From: JALHST01 sp038316335
GTDB lineage: Bacteria > Bacteroidota > Bacteroidia > Flavobacteriales > Flavobacteriaceae
Length of the DNA stretch: 64,000 bases
Direction: 5' to 3'
NCBI GenBank assembly: GCA_038316335.1
Contig: JBBQAM010000013.1
Span: 1 to 64,000 of the forward strand
This document shows positions 1-8,010 of this stretch, piece by piece. Below the pieces are notes generated by a model, which was not told the origin of the DNA, did no database searches, and saw only the letters and a program-made list of their open reading frames with translations. The position numbers were made by a program, and so were the translations under genes. Within the stretch, counting starts at the first letter, position 1. Each line of letters starts with the position of its first letter.

Positions 1-372
1 CGGGATGGCATCTTTTTCCTTGACAAAATCAAGTACTTTCAATATCATCTGTAGGGCTCTGTCTAAGGGATCCTCTTCTTCCTTCCCTTCCACCGAATAG
101 TCTAAAACAGAAGAAACACCTTTGCTCCATAGCTTGTCGACCACTGGCATACAATCAGCTTCGTTTACACCTCCGCAAAAATGATCGAAAACGGTGGCAC
201 GAATCAAACCTTCAACAGGGAGATGGGCCTTAATGGCGAAATTAGTGACTGCCGTTCCCATTCTAACAAGGGGTTCATTCGCTATCATTTTGAATAGAAA
301 ATAGGCACGTTCCAGCTCTGAGTCCGTTTTTAGGGAGAATGCCGTTGCCGTATCCTCAAATAGTTGCTCCAT
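1..372 (-). CDS. Proline dehydrogenase (5' part; runs off the window start)
   Basis: N-terminal 124 codons of a proline dehydrogenase, the FAD enzyme that oxidises L-proline to 1-pyrroline-5-carboxylate. The ATG at 372 begins MEQLFEDTATAF, and later stretches such as LVRMGTAVTNFAIK and TVFDHFCGGV resemble the N-terminal helical part of flavobacterial monofunctional enzymes. The catalytic barrel lies outside the window. It is divergent from aroB. A perfect TAnnTTTG element (395-402) lies 23 bases upstream of the start. The identification rests on remembered family sequence and on the familiar proline dehydrogenase/aroB adjacency in Flavobacteriaceae. Its possible link to the hydroxyproline genes near 40-47 kb is inference. 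Confidence 0.75.
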   Translation of the reverse strand, partial: MEQLFEDTATAFSLKTDSELERAYFLFKMIANEPLVRMGTAVTNFAIKAHLPVEGLIRATVFDHFCGGVNEADCMPVVDKLWSKGVSSVLDYSVEGKEEEDPLDRALQMILKVLDFVKEKDAIP

Positions 373-394
373 ACATATTAAATTAATCGCGATT

Positions 395-402
395 CAAAGA
401 TA
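395..402 (-). promoter_or_regulatory. Putative -7 element of the proline dehydrogenase promoter
   Basis: On the minus strand the bases read TATCTTTG, a perfect match to the Bacteroidota -7 consensus TAnnTTTG. A TTTG lies at 427-430, giving a 24-base spacer that is longer than usual. The expected transcript start is about 390, leaving a short leader before the ATG at 372. Confidence 0.5.
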
Positions 403-517
403 AAGACACAATTTTTATTCCTTGGACAAAAAATAACCTTTATTTTGCGTGTTTAATAAAGCTAAAAGAGTTGAATAGCTACTTTTATAAGCTCATGCCA
501 TATTTTTTGTTGCCCTA

Positions 518-1594
518 ATGCACTTCATGATGAAATCAATAATTACCGCTTCATATTCAGTCTATTTTAACGAAACGGCTTATAAATCAATCGCCCAGCA
601 TTTGTCGGTTACTGACTATTCAAAGATTTTTATCCTCGTAGATGAAAACACAAAAAAGCACTGTCTTCCAATCTTTTTACAAAATATTGCTTCTGACAGT
701 ACTATGGAGGTCTTGGAAATACCTTCGGGCGAAAGGCATAAAAATATTGCTACCTGTACCACCCTTTGGGAGCGTTTGTCAGATCTTGACGCCGATCGCA
801 AAAGCGTATTGATCAATCTTGGCGGTGGAGTCATTACTGATCTCGGGGGTTTTGTTGCCTCAACCTATAAACGTGGCATCGCGTTCATCAACATCCCCAC
901 TACCCTATTGTCAATGGTCGACGCGTCGGTGGGTGGAAAAACCGGGGTGGATCTCGGGTCTTTAAAGAATCAAATCGGGGTGATAAACCAACCCGAAATG
1001 GTCTTAATACTGCCGCAGTTTCTAAAAACATTAGAAGCACTTGAAGTGCGGAGTGGGACCGCAGAAATGTTGAAGCATGGTCTTATCCAAAGTCGATCTT
1101 ATTGGGAGCGACTACGACTAAAAACAGACATACATGATATAGACCCTTTAATCTATGAGTCGGTAGTCATAAAGAACAAGATCGTGCTTGAAGATCCGAC
1201 CGAACAAAACATCCGAAAGATTCTCAATTTCGGGCATACACTGGGCCACGCGATCGAATCAAGTTTTTTAGCGAACGCTGACCGCCAGACTTTGTTGCAT
1301 GGGGAGGCCATTGCCATTGGTATGATTTTAGAGTCCTACCTCTCTTTTAAGATCCTAGGCTTACCATTACAAGAACTAAAAGATATAACTGCGACCTTTA
1401 TTGATCGTTTTGGGAAAATTGCCTTTACAAATGACGATATTAGCAGTATTCTATCACTTTTAAAATTCGACAAGAAAAATTCCCACGGGCATATTAATTT
1501 TGTGCTTCTCGAAGCGATAGGGAAACCAACAATCGATGTTAAAATTCCCGATCATTTGTTCAATGAGGCCTTTGCATACTACAAAGAACTTTAG
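518..1594 (+). CDS. aroB: 3-dehydroquinate synthase
   Basis: Second step of the shikimate pathway: converts 3-deoxy-D-arabino-heptulosonate 7-phosphate to 3-dehydroquinate with NAD+ and Zn2+ in the cytoplasm. The 358-residue length is normal. The nucleotide-binding stretch LGGGVITDLGGF (about 101-112) and the substrate loop with SVGGKTGVD (138-146) are intact. Zn ligands are readable as Glu183 (GTAEMLKHG), His240 (NFGHTLGHA) and His261 (LHGEAIAIG). ATGs at 518, 527 and 530 are all possible starts; the one at 530 gives MKSIITASYSV, the more family-like N terminus. Divergent from proline dehydrogenase. No aromatic-pathway neighbour is present. Confidence 0.95.
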   Translation: MHFMMKSIITASYSVYFNETAYKSIAQHLSVTDYSKIFILVDENTKKHCLPIFLQNIASDSTMEVLEIPSGERHKNIATCTTLWERLSDLDADRKSVLINLGGGVITDLGGFVASTYKRGIAFINIPTTLLSMVDASVGGKTGVDLGSLKNQIGVINQPEMVLILPQFLKTLEALEVRSGTAEMLKHGLIQSRSYWERLRLKTDIHDIDPLIYESVVIKNKIVLEDPTEQNIRKILNFGHTLGHAIESSFLANADRQTLLHGEAIAIGMILESYLSFKILGLPLQELKDITATFIDRFGKIAFTNDDISSILSLLKFDKKNSHGHINFVLLEAIGKPTIDVKIPDHLFNEAFAYYKEL

Positions 1595-1767
1595 GTTCAC
1601 CTACTAATTTCAGGTTTTGACAACTCTTTGAATTTTCCAATATGAAAATTGCATAGTTTAGGTCATGTTATTCAAATGGGTCATCAGCTATCAAAGAAAG
1701 ACCCTTACTGAATCAGCATAAAAAGTAACTAACCAACCCAGCTAATTTTGGGACAAAACTGACCGAT

Positions 1768-2109
1768 ATGCTTAGAAAGATTGTAGATTACAAGAAACTC
1801 GACCATCGATTGGCCGCACTTTTGATCGAAAGTTATCCAGATGGCTATGGAGACGAAGATATTATCGCGTTTAAAAATTTAAATGGCGAAATCGTCGAGG
1901 CTGTCGAAATCAAAACCGACGATGTTGTTTATCTGGTTAAGATAAGTAAAAGTCTCGCGAATTTTATATCTAATTTTGAAGATTCGATCGAAAAAGAATT
2001 GGAGGAAGACGTTGATGCCGACCCGGTCCTAGAGGAAGTGGATTCAAACGGCCTGGAATATGAAATAGACGGTGAAACAGATATCGAAGGGGATTTAGAG
2101 TTTGACTAA
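1768..2109 (+). CDS. Conserved acidic hypothetical protein
   Basis: 113 residues, no signal peptide or membrane segment, so probably cytoplasmic. The first 75 residues look like a compact fold (LRKIVDYKKLDHRLAALLIES, then strands around IVEAVEIKTDDVVYLVKIS). The C-terminal 35 residues are a very acidic tail rich in Glu and Asp. I do not recognise a functional family; similar short acidic proteins are common as hypotheticals in Flavobacteriaceae. It converges with the DinB-family gene, with only three bases between the stop codons and no clear terminator. Confidence 0.7.
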   Translation: MLRKIVDYKKLDHRLAALLIESYPDGYGDEDIIAFKNLNGEIVEAVEIKTDDVVYLVKISKSLANFISNFEDSIEKELEEDVDADPVLEEVDSNGLEYEIDGETDIEGDLEFD

Positions 2110-2112
2110 ATT

Positions 2113-2628
2113 TCAAAGATATCTTTCGCGAAGAATATTTCTATGGTATTTTTGATGGCCACAGATTACAAAGCCCAAGGCCGCTACACTCCATTCAATG
2201 TTGCTTGCCGTTCCCACTCTTTCCAGATTACTTCGATCCAAATGCTCAAACAAGGCAATGGTTGATTTCCGAACGATTTTATATTCTTCTAAAATACTTT
2301 CCTTAGAATATCTAGTCGCATTTAATCCGTTAATATAATGGTCTTGATCAAAGCCAGGCAATGGGGTCTGGTCCCCGCGACAGAAACGCAACGCCCTATA
2401 TTGAAATACCCGTTCGGTGTCTATCAGATGAAGAAGTACTTCTTTGATGGTCCATTTTCCATTGGCATAGGCATAGTTCATTTTATCATCTGGCAGGCTT
2501 TCGATAAATTCAGGAAAATTCACCAATTGGCGTCTCAGTATATCCATCAATTCTATATCCCCTAAAGTATCTATATAGGCTTTATAAAATGGGGCCGATT
2601 CAGGTAACTTAAGCTCTGAAGTTCGCAT
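2113..2628 (-). CDS. DinB-family putative metal-dependent protein
   Basis: 171 residues with the layout of the DinB/YfiT four-helix superfamily. Three spaced histidine regions likely bind a metal: TIKEVLLHLIDTERVFQYRALRF near residues 60-82 and GHQKYHRNIL near the C terminus. The family includes thiol-dependent S-transferases and many proteins of unknown reaction. Bacillithiol-using bacteria often encode such enzymes, and bshB1 occurs at 52.8 kb, so a bacillithiol transferase role is possible but inferred. It is followed on the same strand by no obvious partner and lies downstream of the Lrp gene. Confidence 0.75.
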   Translation of the reverse strand: MRTSELKLPESAPFYKAYIDTLGDIELMDILRRQLVNFPEFIESLPDDKMNYAYANGKWTIKEVLLHLIDTERVFQYRALRFCRGDQTPLPGFDQDHYINGLNATRYSKESILEEYKIVRKSTIALFEHLDRSNLERVGTASNIEWSVAALGFVICGHQKYHRNILRERYL

Positions 2629-2689
2629 ACAAGCATGATTTTAAATCCCAGGTTTTGAAATACTGAAGCTGAAAAACAGAATTAAATAA

Positions 2690-3169
2690 TCATATTTCAT
2701 TAAAAATGGTATGCATCAAACGTCTTTTATCGTTGATACTTTCTTCCAAGGAAATCATCGTTTCAGTTCTGCTGATACCATCAATATCGTCTATTTTGAA
2801 GATAATGTTCTTGGCGTGATTGGTATCCCGGGCCCTGATTTTACAAAAAATATTGAACTTGCCCGTAGTAATGTGGGCGACAGTTACATTTGGAATTTGT
2901 TCCAAACGTTCCAAAACGAATTTGGTCTGATGGGTCTTCTCCAAAAATATACCTACATATGCAATAAAGGCATATCCTAATTTTACATAATCCAAGGTAA
3001 GGGATGAACCTTTGATAATACCGGCATCTTCCATTTTCTTGACACGCACATGAACCGTGCCCGCAGAGATGAGCAATTTCTTGGCAATATCTGTAAATGG
3101 CGTTCTTGTATTGTCAATTAATAAATCTAAAATCTGGTGATCTATTTCGTCTAGTTTAACTTTGCCCAT
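2690..3169 (-). CDS. Lrp/AsnC-family transcriptional regulator
   Basis: About 159 residues from the ATG at 3169 (MGKVKLDEIDHQIL). An N-terminal winged helix-turn-helix (DIAKKLLISAGTVHVRVKKMEDAG, about 28-51) is followed by an RAM ligand-binding domain with VAHITTGKFNIFCKIRARD. Members sense amino acids or related ligands and act as octamers. An in-frame ATG at 3190 is rejected because it lies inside the predicted -7 element at 3188-3195. The target is not evident; the gene stands alone between DinB and the M14 peptidase. Confidence 0.9.
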   Translation of the reverse strand: MGKVKLDEIDHQILDLLIDNTRTPFTDIAKKLLISAGTVHVRVKKMEDAGIIKGSSLTLDYVKLGYAFIAYVGIFLEKTHQTKFVLERLEQIPNVTVAHITTGKFNIFCKIRARDTNHAKNIIFKIDDIDGISRTETMISLEESINDKRRLMHTIFNEI

Positions 3170-3187
3170 ATACCTATTTGATTTAAG

Positions 3188-3195
3188 CAAAAGTA
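3188..3195 (-). promoter_or_regulatory. -7 element for the Lrp/AsnC gene
   Basis: The minus strand reads TACTTTTG, a perfect TAnnTTTG match, about 18 bases before the ATG at 3169. It fixes that start, since a start at 3190 would precede transcription. No convincing -33 TTG is seen in the AT-rich upstream stretch. Confidence 0.55.
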
Positions 3196-3282
3196 AAAAA
3201 TTAAGAAATTAAACGCATTAATTCTTATCTTTTTTTAACAAAAATGTAATTTTTTGCAATAATACTAGTAATATTTATAATA

Positions 3283-4389
3283 TCAGCTCATTACAAGCTG
3301 CCAATACGCCTCTTTTTTAAGACGACTTACGTCAGAAATATTACGGCAATTAAATACCATATGCCCATAATTTCCAGCAAGGTTACCGATTTTAACGATT
3401 TCCGGGACGAATGCGATATGGTCATTTTCAAGGACTTCATTATATTGAATGCCGATATCGGTTGGCGAATGAAAGGATGACTTTACAAGATCGGCCCGCT
3501 TAATCAAGATATCAAAATACCGCTTTTCATTTTCGGGAATGTCAAAATACGATGCCTGATCGAATGTGTCGATACCATTGTCGGCAATGGTACAAAGGGC
3601 TATATACAATGCCTGAAATACCAGCCCCCGCGTTGTCTCACGCTGGTAGTCATTATGAAAATGGCCTGCTTCAAAAAGAAGGGTGGGCGTTGATAGGCTT
3701 TGAAAAGTATCCCCGACACAATTAATATTGAATGCATCATCATAGCGTCCGATCTGGCCTGGAATAATTTTTTGAAGGCTATTGTTTATGGCAACAATCA
3801 ATTGCATACTTGTACTTCTCGCCTTTGAAATACTCCGTTGTTCGTCATGAGCCGGTGCCAAAAATGAAAGTGTAGCTGGTTTAGACGCCGCACCCACATT
3901 AAATATAGTACGTTGATCATGTAGGTTAAAACAGAAATGGGGTTTAAATTCTTCATAAACCTTGCGCAACACCTTACTTTCGGGTTGTGACCTTGCCTGG
4001 GCATCCCTGTTTAGGTCGACCCCCTCAGCATTAAAACGCGTATAGCGTTCGGCACCATCAGGATTAAGCATTGGCAGTATACAAATTGTGCAGTGTCTAA
4101 GAATATTTTGTGAAAGATCCATACCGCTTCCAAGAAAATTGACCAGATCGAGTACGGCTTTCGTAGTGGTCGACTCATTGCCATGCATCTGTGACCACAT
4201 GAAGATACGATTTGGGCCAGATCCCATTGTAATCGAAGGGATAGTTCTCAGCGCAACGGACCTCCCAAGAGTTAAAACCTTGAAATCTTCCGGGACGGTT
4301 TTCAAGAATTTGACAATTTGATCATGAACGACATATCGGCCATTTATGGACTTTTCATAGATACTGTTATATATTTCAGGAGCTACCAT
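3283..4389 (-). CDS. M14-family zinc carboxypeptidase
   Basis: 368 residues of a cytosolic-looking (no signal peptide) M14 metallopeptidase. Zn ligands fit the HxxE...H pattern: His69 and Glu72 in SQMHGNESTTT, and His157 in CFNLHDQR. The substrate-binding stretch NPDGAERYTRFNAEGVDLNRDA (about 109-130) is the family hallmark, and a Glu in LLFEAGHFHNDYQRE may be the general base. Flavobacterial homologues are generally annotated as peptidase M14. The start at 4389 sits about 25 bases downstream of a perfect -7 element and two operator-like dyads at 4436-4469, so repression is likely. Substrate is unknown. Confidence 0.85.
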   Translation of the reverse strand: MVAPEIYNSIYEKSINGRYVVHDQIVKFLKTVPEDFKVLTLGRSVALRTIPSITMGSGPNRIFMWSQMHGNESTTTKAVLDLVNFLGSGMDLSQNILRHCTICILPMLNPDGAERYTRFNAEGVDLNRDAQARSQPESKVLRKVYEEFKPHFCFNLHDQRTIFNVGAASKPATLSFLAPAHDEQRSISKARSTSMQLIVAINNSLQKIIPGQIGRYDDAFNINCVGDTFQSLSTPTLLFEAGHFHNDYQRETTRGLVFQALYIALCTIADNGIDTFDQASYFDIPENEKRYFDILIKRADLVKSSFHSPTDIGIQYNEVLENDHIAFVPEIVKIGNLAGNYGHMVFNCRNISDVSRLKKEAYWQLVMS

Positions 4390-4414
4390 TCTTCCATTAA
4401 TTTCAGTTCATTCA

Positions 4415-4422
4415 CAAAAATA
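4415..4422 (-). promoter_or_regulatory. -7 element of the M14 peptidase promoter
   Basis: The minus strand reads TATTTTTG, a perfect TAnnTTTG. The -33 region expected about 20 bases upstream falls on the palindrome at 4436-4447. The predicted transcript start is near 4410, giving a leader of about 20 bases. Confidence 0.55.
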
Positions 4423-4435
4423 CGATCAATATATA

Positions 4436-4469
4436 TTACATATGTAAACAATGATAGTTACATTTGTAA
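4436..4469. promoter_or_regulatory. Paired operator-like dyads (cop-box/BlaI-MecI type)
   Basis: TTACATATGTAA at 4436-4447 is a perfect 12-base palindrome. TTACATTTGTAA at 4458-4469 has perfect 5-base arms. Both contain TACAnnTGTA, the core bound by CopY/BlaI/MecI repressors. The two start 22 bases apart, close to two helical turns. The first overlaps the expected -33 position of the M14 peptidase promoter. A degenerate third copy, TTACAATTGTCA, starts at 4500. No BlaI/CopY-type gene lies in the window. Confidence 0.6.
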
Positions 4470-4505
4470 TATGTATAAGAATTTCGAAGTACTTTGAAAT
4501 TACAA

Positions 4506-4520
4506 TTGTCAACATGACAA
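4506..4520. repeat. Inverted repeat TTGTCA-N3-TGACAA
   Basis: A perfect 6-base-arm dyad with a 3-base centre in the M14/XRE intergenic region, partly overlapping the degenerate TACAnnTGTA copy. It could be a site for the XRE regulator at 4663 or for another dimeric factor. Confidence 0.4.
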
Positions 4521-4662
4521 TCCAAACATTTTAAATCAGCATTTATACTATTGTATATCAGTTTTTTATAATCATTTATATATAGTATATATTTATTCTA
4601 TGTCATGTTTTTTGGCAACTGGATAGCATCCTTTTCATCCTATTTTTTATATTTAAAATGAA

Positions 4663-5052
4663 ATGTCCACAATGGTAAACTCTGAGGAATTCATTAATCG
4701 ACTAGAGCAGATCTTGCAATATTACGGTCTGACTGCCGCCGCTTTTGCCGACAAGATCAATGTGCAGCGTTCGAGTATATCACATTTACTCCTGGGGCGC
4801 AACAAACCTAGTTTAGATTTTGTATTGAAAGTCGTCAAGAATTTTCCCGAGGTCAATCTTTATTGGTTTTTAAATGGCAAAGGGACTTTTCCTTCCAAGG
4901 ATACCCCCAATGACTCCGCTAGTTCGAATCAAAGTTCAAGCTCAAAAAAGCATTCGATAACTTTTGATAAGGACAAACTCGACATTGAAAAAATAATAAT
5001 TTTCTATAAAGACGGGAGTTTTAGCTCCTACGAAGAACGAACTACAGATTAA
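4663..5052 (+). CDS. XRE-family helix-turn-helix regulator
   Basis: 129 residues. The N-terminal HTH_3-type domain runs from about residue 8 to 65 (LEQILQYYGLTAAAFADKINVQRSSISHLLLGRNKPS, then VNLYWFLNGKGTFP). A Ser-rich linker and a short C-terminal segment, KLDIEKIIIFYKDGSFSSYEE, follow. The ATG at 4672 (MVNSEEF) gives the usual family N terminus and is an alternative start. Such proteins are common single-copy regulators in Flavobacteriaceae with unknown targets. It is transcribed away from the M14 peptidase across an intergenic region dense in dyads, so autoregulation or control of the peptidase is possible. Confidence 0.85.
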   Translation: MSTMVNSEEFINRLEQILQYYGLTAAAFADKINVQRSSISHLLLGRNKPSLDFVLKVVKNFPEVNLYWFLNGKGTFPSKDTPNDSASSNQSSSSKKHSITFDKDKLDIEKIIIFYKDGSFSSYEERTTD

Positions 5053-5114
5053 ATTCGGTGGGGATTATTGTTGATTGATGTTTCTGTATACTCTTAAAAG
5101 CTTTATTTTTGATA

Positions 5115-5489
5115 ATGCTAAGAAGAGTTCCCGTATTATTGATCGTTTTTGCAGTTGTTTCATGCTATCAGCCACGGCGAGACTGCGCGTCTTTTAAAAA
5201 TGGCCGCTATTTGTTCAAAAGCATCCTTGATGGTGAAGAAAAGACGACTACTTTCTCACGAAATGACAGCATTGAAATAGATGATTTCGAAGGTAAAATC
5301 GATACTTCTTCCGTTCGTTGGCTCAACGATTGTGAATATGTCGTAAAAAAAATGAACCCAAAGACAAAATCGGAAGAAAAGTCGATTCATATCAAGATCT
5401 TGTCAACCACCGATAATTCGTATACATTTGAATTCAACGTTATCGGAGATAGCAAAAAATCCAAGGGTACCGCTATTAAAATCAATTAA
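5115..5489 (+). CDS. Small lipoprotein, function unknown
   Basis: 124 residues from ATG 5115. A signal sequence ends in a lipobox (AVVSC), so it is a probable lipoprotein of the cell envelope. The mature part is small and beta-rich, with CASFKNGRYLF near its start and a second Cys in LNDCEYVV. A TTG two codons upstream is unnecessary. I recall homologues in flavobacterial genomes carrying the label DNA topoisomerase IV; nothing in this sequence supports such a role. The stop is two bases from the TerC start, so the two are probably cotranscribed. Confidence 0.75.
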   Translation: MLRRVPVLLIVFAVVSCYQPRRDCASFKNGRYLFKSILDGEEKTTTFSRNDSIEIDDFEGKIDTSSVRWLNDCEYVVKKMNPKTKSEEKSIHIKILSTTDNSYTFEFNVIGDSKKSKGTAIKIN

Positions 5490-5491
5490 TT

Positions 5492-6295
5492 ATGTTTGAA
5501 ATCTTTACAAGTCCGAACGCCTGGGTCGCATTGTTGACCCTTACGTTTTTAGAGATTGTCCTTGGCATTGATAACATCGTCTTCATTTCGATTGCCGCAA
5601 ACAAACTCCCCCAAAAAGACCAGCAAAAAGCTACCAATCTCGGATTGCTATTAGCCATGGTGCAGCGGATAATTTTATTATTCGCAGTTTCACTGCTCAT
5701 TGGCCTCAAAAATCCTTTTTATTATATTCATTGGTCTTGGCTAGATACGGGGATTAGTTGGCAAGCCATTATCCTATTCTTTGGCGGCCTCTTTCTTTTG
5801 TTTAAAAGTACATCTGAAATTCATGAAAAAGTTGAGATTCCCGAACATGATGAAGCTCAAATTAAGGCCAAGAACATTACCACTTTATCGAAGGCTATTA
5901 TACAAATAGTTATTATTGACTTTATTTTTTCAATTGATTCGATATTAACTGCTGTCGGAATGACCAATGGTATCGGCAATAAACCGAGTGATGCTTTAAT
6001 TCTTATGATCATTGCGGTTGTTATATCAATCTCAATTATGATGGTGTTCGCTAATCCCATTCGGGTTTTCATCAACAAGCACCCATCGATGCAGTTGCTG
6101 GCACTTTCCTTTTTGATATTGATAGGATTTATGTTGATTGCCGAAGCAGCCTACTTAAGTCATACCAAAATTTTTGGACAAGAAATTGGCGCCATTCCAA
6201 AGGGTTATCTGTATTTTGCAATCACGTTCTCTTTAATGGTTGAGTTTCTGAATATGAAAATGAAGAAAAAGCAACTTCCAAATAAAGTCGAATAA
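5492..6295 (+). CDS. TerC-family integral membrane protein
   Basis: 267 residues with about seven hydrophobic segments and the family's acidic intramembrane motifs: FLEIVLGIDNIVFI near residues 19-32 and IIDFIFSIDSILTAVGM in the second half. TerC proteins are inner membrane transporters linked to tellurite resistance and, in better studied members, to manganese efflux that supports metalation of secreted enzymes. It begins two bases after the lipoprotein stop and is followed after 15 bases by the DUF4287 gene, suggesting a three-gene unit. Substrate is not deducible from the sequence. Confidence 0.9.
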   Translation: MFEIFTSPNAWVALLTLTFLEIVLGIDNIVFISIAANKLPQKDQQKATNLGLLLAMVQRIILLFAVSLLIGLKNPFYYIHWSWLDTGISWQAIILFFGGLFLLFKSTSEIHEKVEIPEHDEAQIKAKNITTLSKAIIQIVIIDFIFSIDSILTAVGMTNGIGNKPSDALILMIIAVVISISIMMVFANPIRVFINKHPSMQLLALSFLILIGFMLIAEAAYLSHTKIFGQEIGAIPKGYLYFAITFSLMVEFLNMKMKKKQLPNKVE

Positions 6296-6310
6296 CTTAA
6301 GAATCAAGCC

Positions 6311-6856
6311 ATGGACAAAGCACTACAGTCAATGATTGACAATATGCCTGAAAAAACCGGCAAATCATTAAATGAATGGAAAGACATTTTAAAAGCCAAA
6401 AAATTCGAAAAACATTCTGAGGCCGTTAAATTTCTTAAAGGTGACTATGGAGTTACGCATGGATTTGCCAATACGATCGCGCATTTGACCAAAGATGTCG
6501 ACAGTAAACCGGTAGACTTAATACGTGAGCAATATATCGGTAAGGAGGCTTTATTGGATATTTATGATACGTTGATTTCCGAAATCAAAAAACTCGGAAA
6601 TGATATTGCCATAACCCCAAAAAAAATGTCGGTAAGTATCATTCGTGACCGGCAGTTCGCCCTTATAAAGCCCGCCACAAAGACACGAATTGACTTGGGA
6701 TTGAAAATTGATGCGATGCCTTTTAAGGGCAGACTCCAGAATTCAGGTCCATTTGGTACTATGTGCAGCCATAGGGTGCAATTAACTAGCGCAAAGGAAG
6801 TTGATGAGGAGCTTCTAAGTTGGCTTCACGCAGCGTATCGCGATGCTTCTAAATAA
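6311..6856 (+). CDS. DUF4287/DUF5655 domain protein
   Basis: 181 cytoplasmic residues in two parts. An N-terminal DUF4287-like helical module runs over about 1-60 (MIDNMPEKTGKSLNEWKDIL...GVTHGFANTIAHL). A DUF5655-like module follows (about 75-180), with VSIIRDRQFALIKPATKTRIDLGLKI and a C-terminal HRVQLTSAKEVDEELLSWL. The second module is related to predicted transport or DNA-uptake-associated proteins, but no activity is established. It sits directly after terC, probably in the same transcript. Confidence 0.8.
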   Translation: MDKALQSMIDNMPEKTGKSLNEWKDILKAKKFEKHSEAVKFLKGDYGVTHGFANTIAHLTKDVDSKPVDLIREQYIGKEALLDIYDTLISEIKKLGNDIAITPKKMSVSIIRDRQFALIKPATKTRIDLGLKIDAMPFKGRLQNSGPFGTMCSHRVQLTSAKEVDEELLSWLHAAYRDASK

Positions 6857-6895
6857 AATCGATGAATCCACCCCAACAAGGAATCGATCCTTTAA

Positions 6896-7852
6896 TCAAT
6901 TCGGCCTACTAAAAGAGACTTCGGGATTTTCTATTTTTTGCTCCTTGAATAATTGCTGCTGTTGTTTAACAGTCAAGGTACTGCCATCATGACTCCACCC
7001 AGGAGGGCCGAATATATACATTAGTTTGTGGGATAATTTGTCCGATTTTTTTATATCCTTCCAGATATCCTTGAATTCATGGGTCAAAATAACCATAGGG
7101 TTGTGGGAATTCGGGGCATGAATGACTCCGTATTTAACATCGACATCATCATCGAGTTCTTTCCAAGTCCCAAATACCTTATCGAAGATATTCAAAAAAC
7201 CTCCATGGTTTTTGTCTAAATACTCCACATTTTGCGCATGGTGCACTTGATGCATCGTATGGGTGTTGAATATTTTTTCGATAAAACCCATTTTTGGCAC
7301 GTAAACCGAATGCAATTGGAACTGCCAAAGTGCCTCTATCCCGAGACAAACCATCACCACTTCGGGAGGAAAACCGATGGCTGGTAGCCACATATAAAAA
7401 AGTGGTTTGTATAAAATAGTGAACCACCCGTTGCGCACCGCAGTTCCCAAATTGAAATTGTCAGAGGAATGGTGCACGATATGCGCGGCCCATAAAATAC
7501 GAATTTCATGATTCGCCCTATGAAACCAATAATAGGTAAAATCATCTGCCAATTGGCAAAGAAGAAAAACCCACCATGCGTAACCGAACGACTTATAGCC
7601 TAGCAAATTGGTTCTGATGCCGTCTATTTCAGGATTGAAGAAATCAAAGGTAAAAGTAAATAGAGCGATAGCAAAAACCACCTTGAAAAATGGGCCTATG
7701 ATCGCAGATCCCACTCCCATAAAACCACTGGCAAATAAATCTTTCCATTCGTACAAATGATCGTCACCATGGGTCTTGCTGTACGTTAATTCCAATAAAA
7801 TAAAGGCTATAAAACACGGCACGCCATATACCAGGGGGTTGGTAAAATCCAT
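6896..7852 (-). CDS. Fatty acid hydroxylase (sterol desaturase) superfamily protein
   Basis: About 318 residues from ATG 7852 (MDFTNPLVYGVP); a start 63 bases upstream is in frame but lacks family support. It is a multi-span membrane protein with the three di-iron histidine boxes: HRANHE (HxxxH), HIVHHS (HxxHH) and HQVHHA (HxxHH). The superfamily hydroxylates or desaturates lipid carbons, for instance carotenoid ketones or acyl chains. Bacteria generally lack sterols, so a lipid or carotenoid substrate is more likely. It stands alone, converging with the DUF4287 gene. A second, distinct member is at 23.9 kb. Confidence 0.85.
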   Translation of the reverse strand: MDFTNPLVYGVPCFIAFILLELTYSKTHGDDHLYEWKDLFASGFMGVGSAIIGPFFKVVFAIALFTFTFDFFNPEIDGIRTNLLGYKSFGYAWWVFLLCQLADDFTYYWFHRANHEIRILWAAHIVHHSSDNFNLGTAVRNGWFTILYKPLFYMWLPAIGFPPEVVMVCLGIEALWQFQLHSVYVPKMGFIEKIFNTHTMHQVHHAQNVEYLDKNHGGFLNIFDKVFGTWKELDDDVDVKYGVIHAPNSHNPMVILTHEFKDIWKDIKKSDKLSHKLMYIFGPPGWSHDGSTLTVKQQQQLFKEQKIENPEVSFSRPN

Positions 7853-8010
7853 TATAAGAAAATTATTTTTAAAGATATGAATATTAAAATACACTTGGGA
7901 ACTATTATTTCCCAATGTGTAGTTAAAGCACGTACTTAAACCTCAGGCATATAGAATTTGATGAACAGTTTTTTAATAGGGCCGAATAGTGTCAGCTCGT
8001 TCGCTCAGAT

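Noticed and set aside
4663..5052. XRE gene as the repressor acting on TACAnnTGTA dyads
   Set aside because: Those dyads match the BlaI/CopY winged-helix type, and the XRE HTH family has no such known preference; possible but not claimed.
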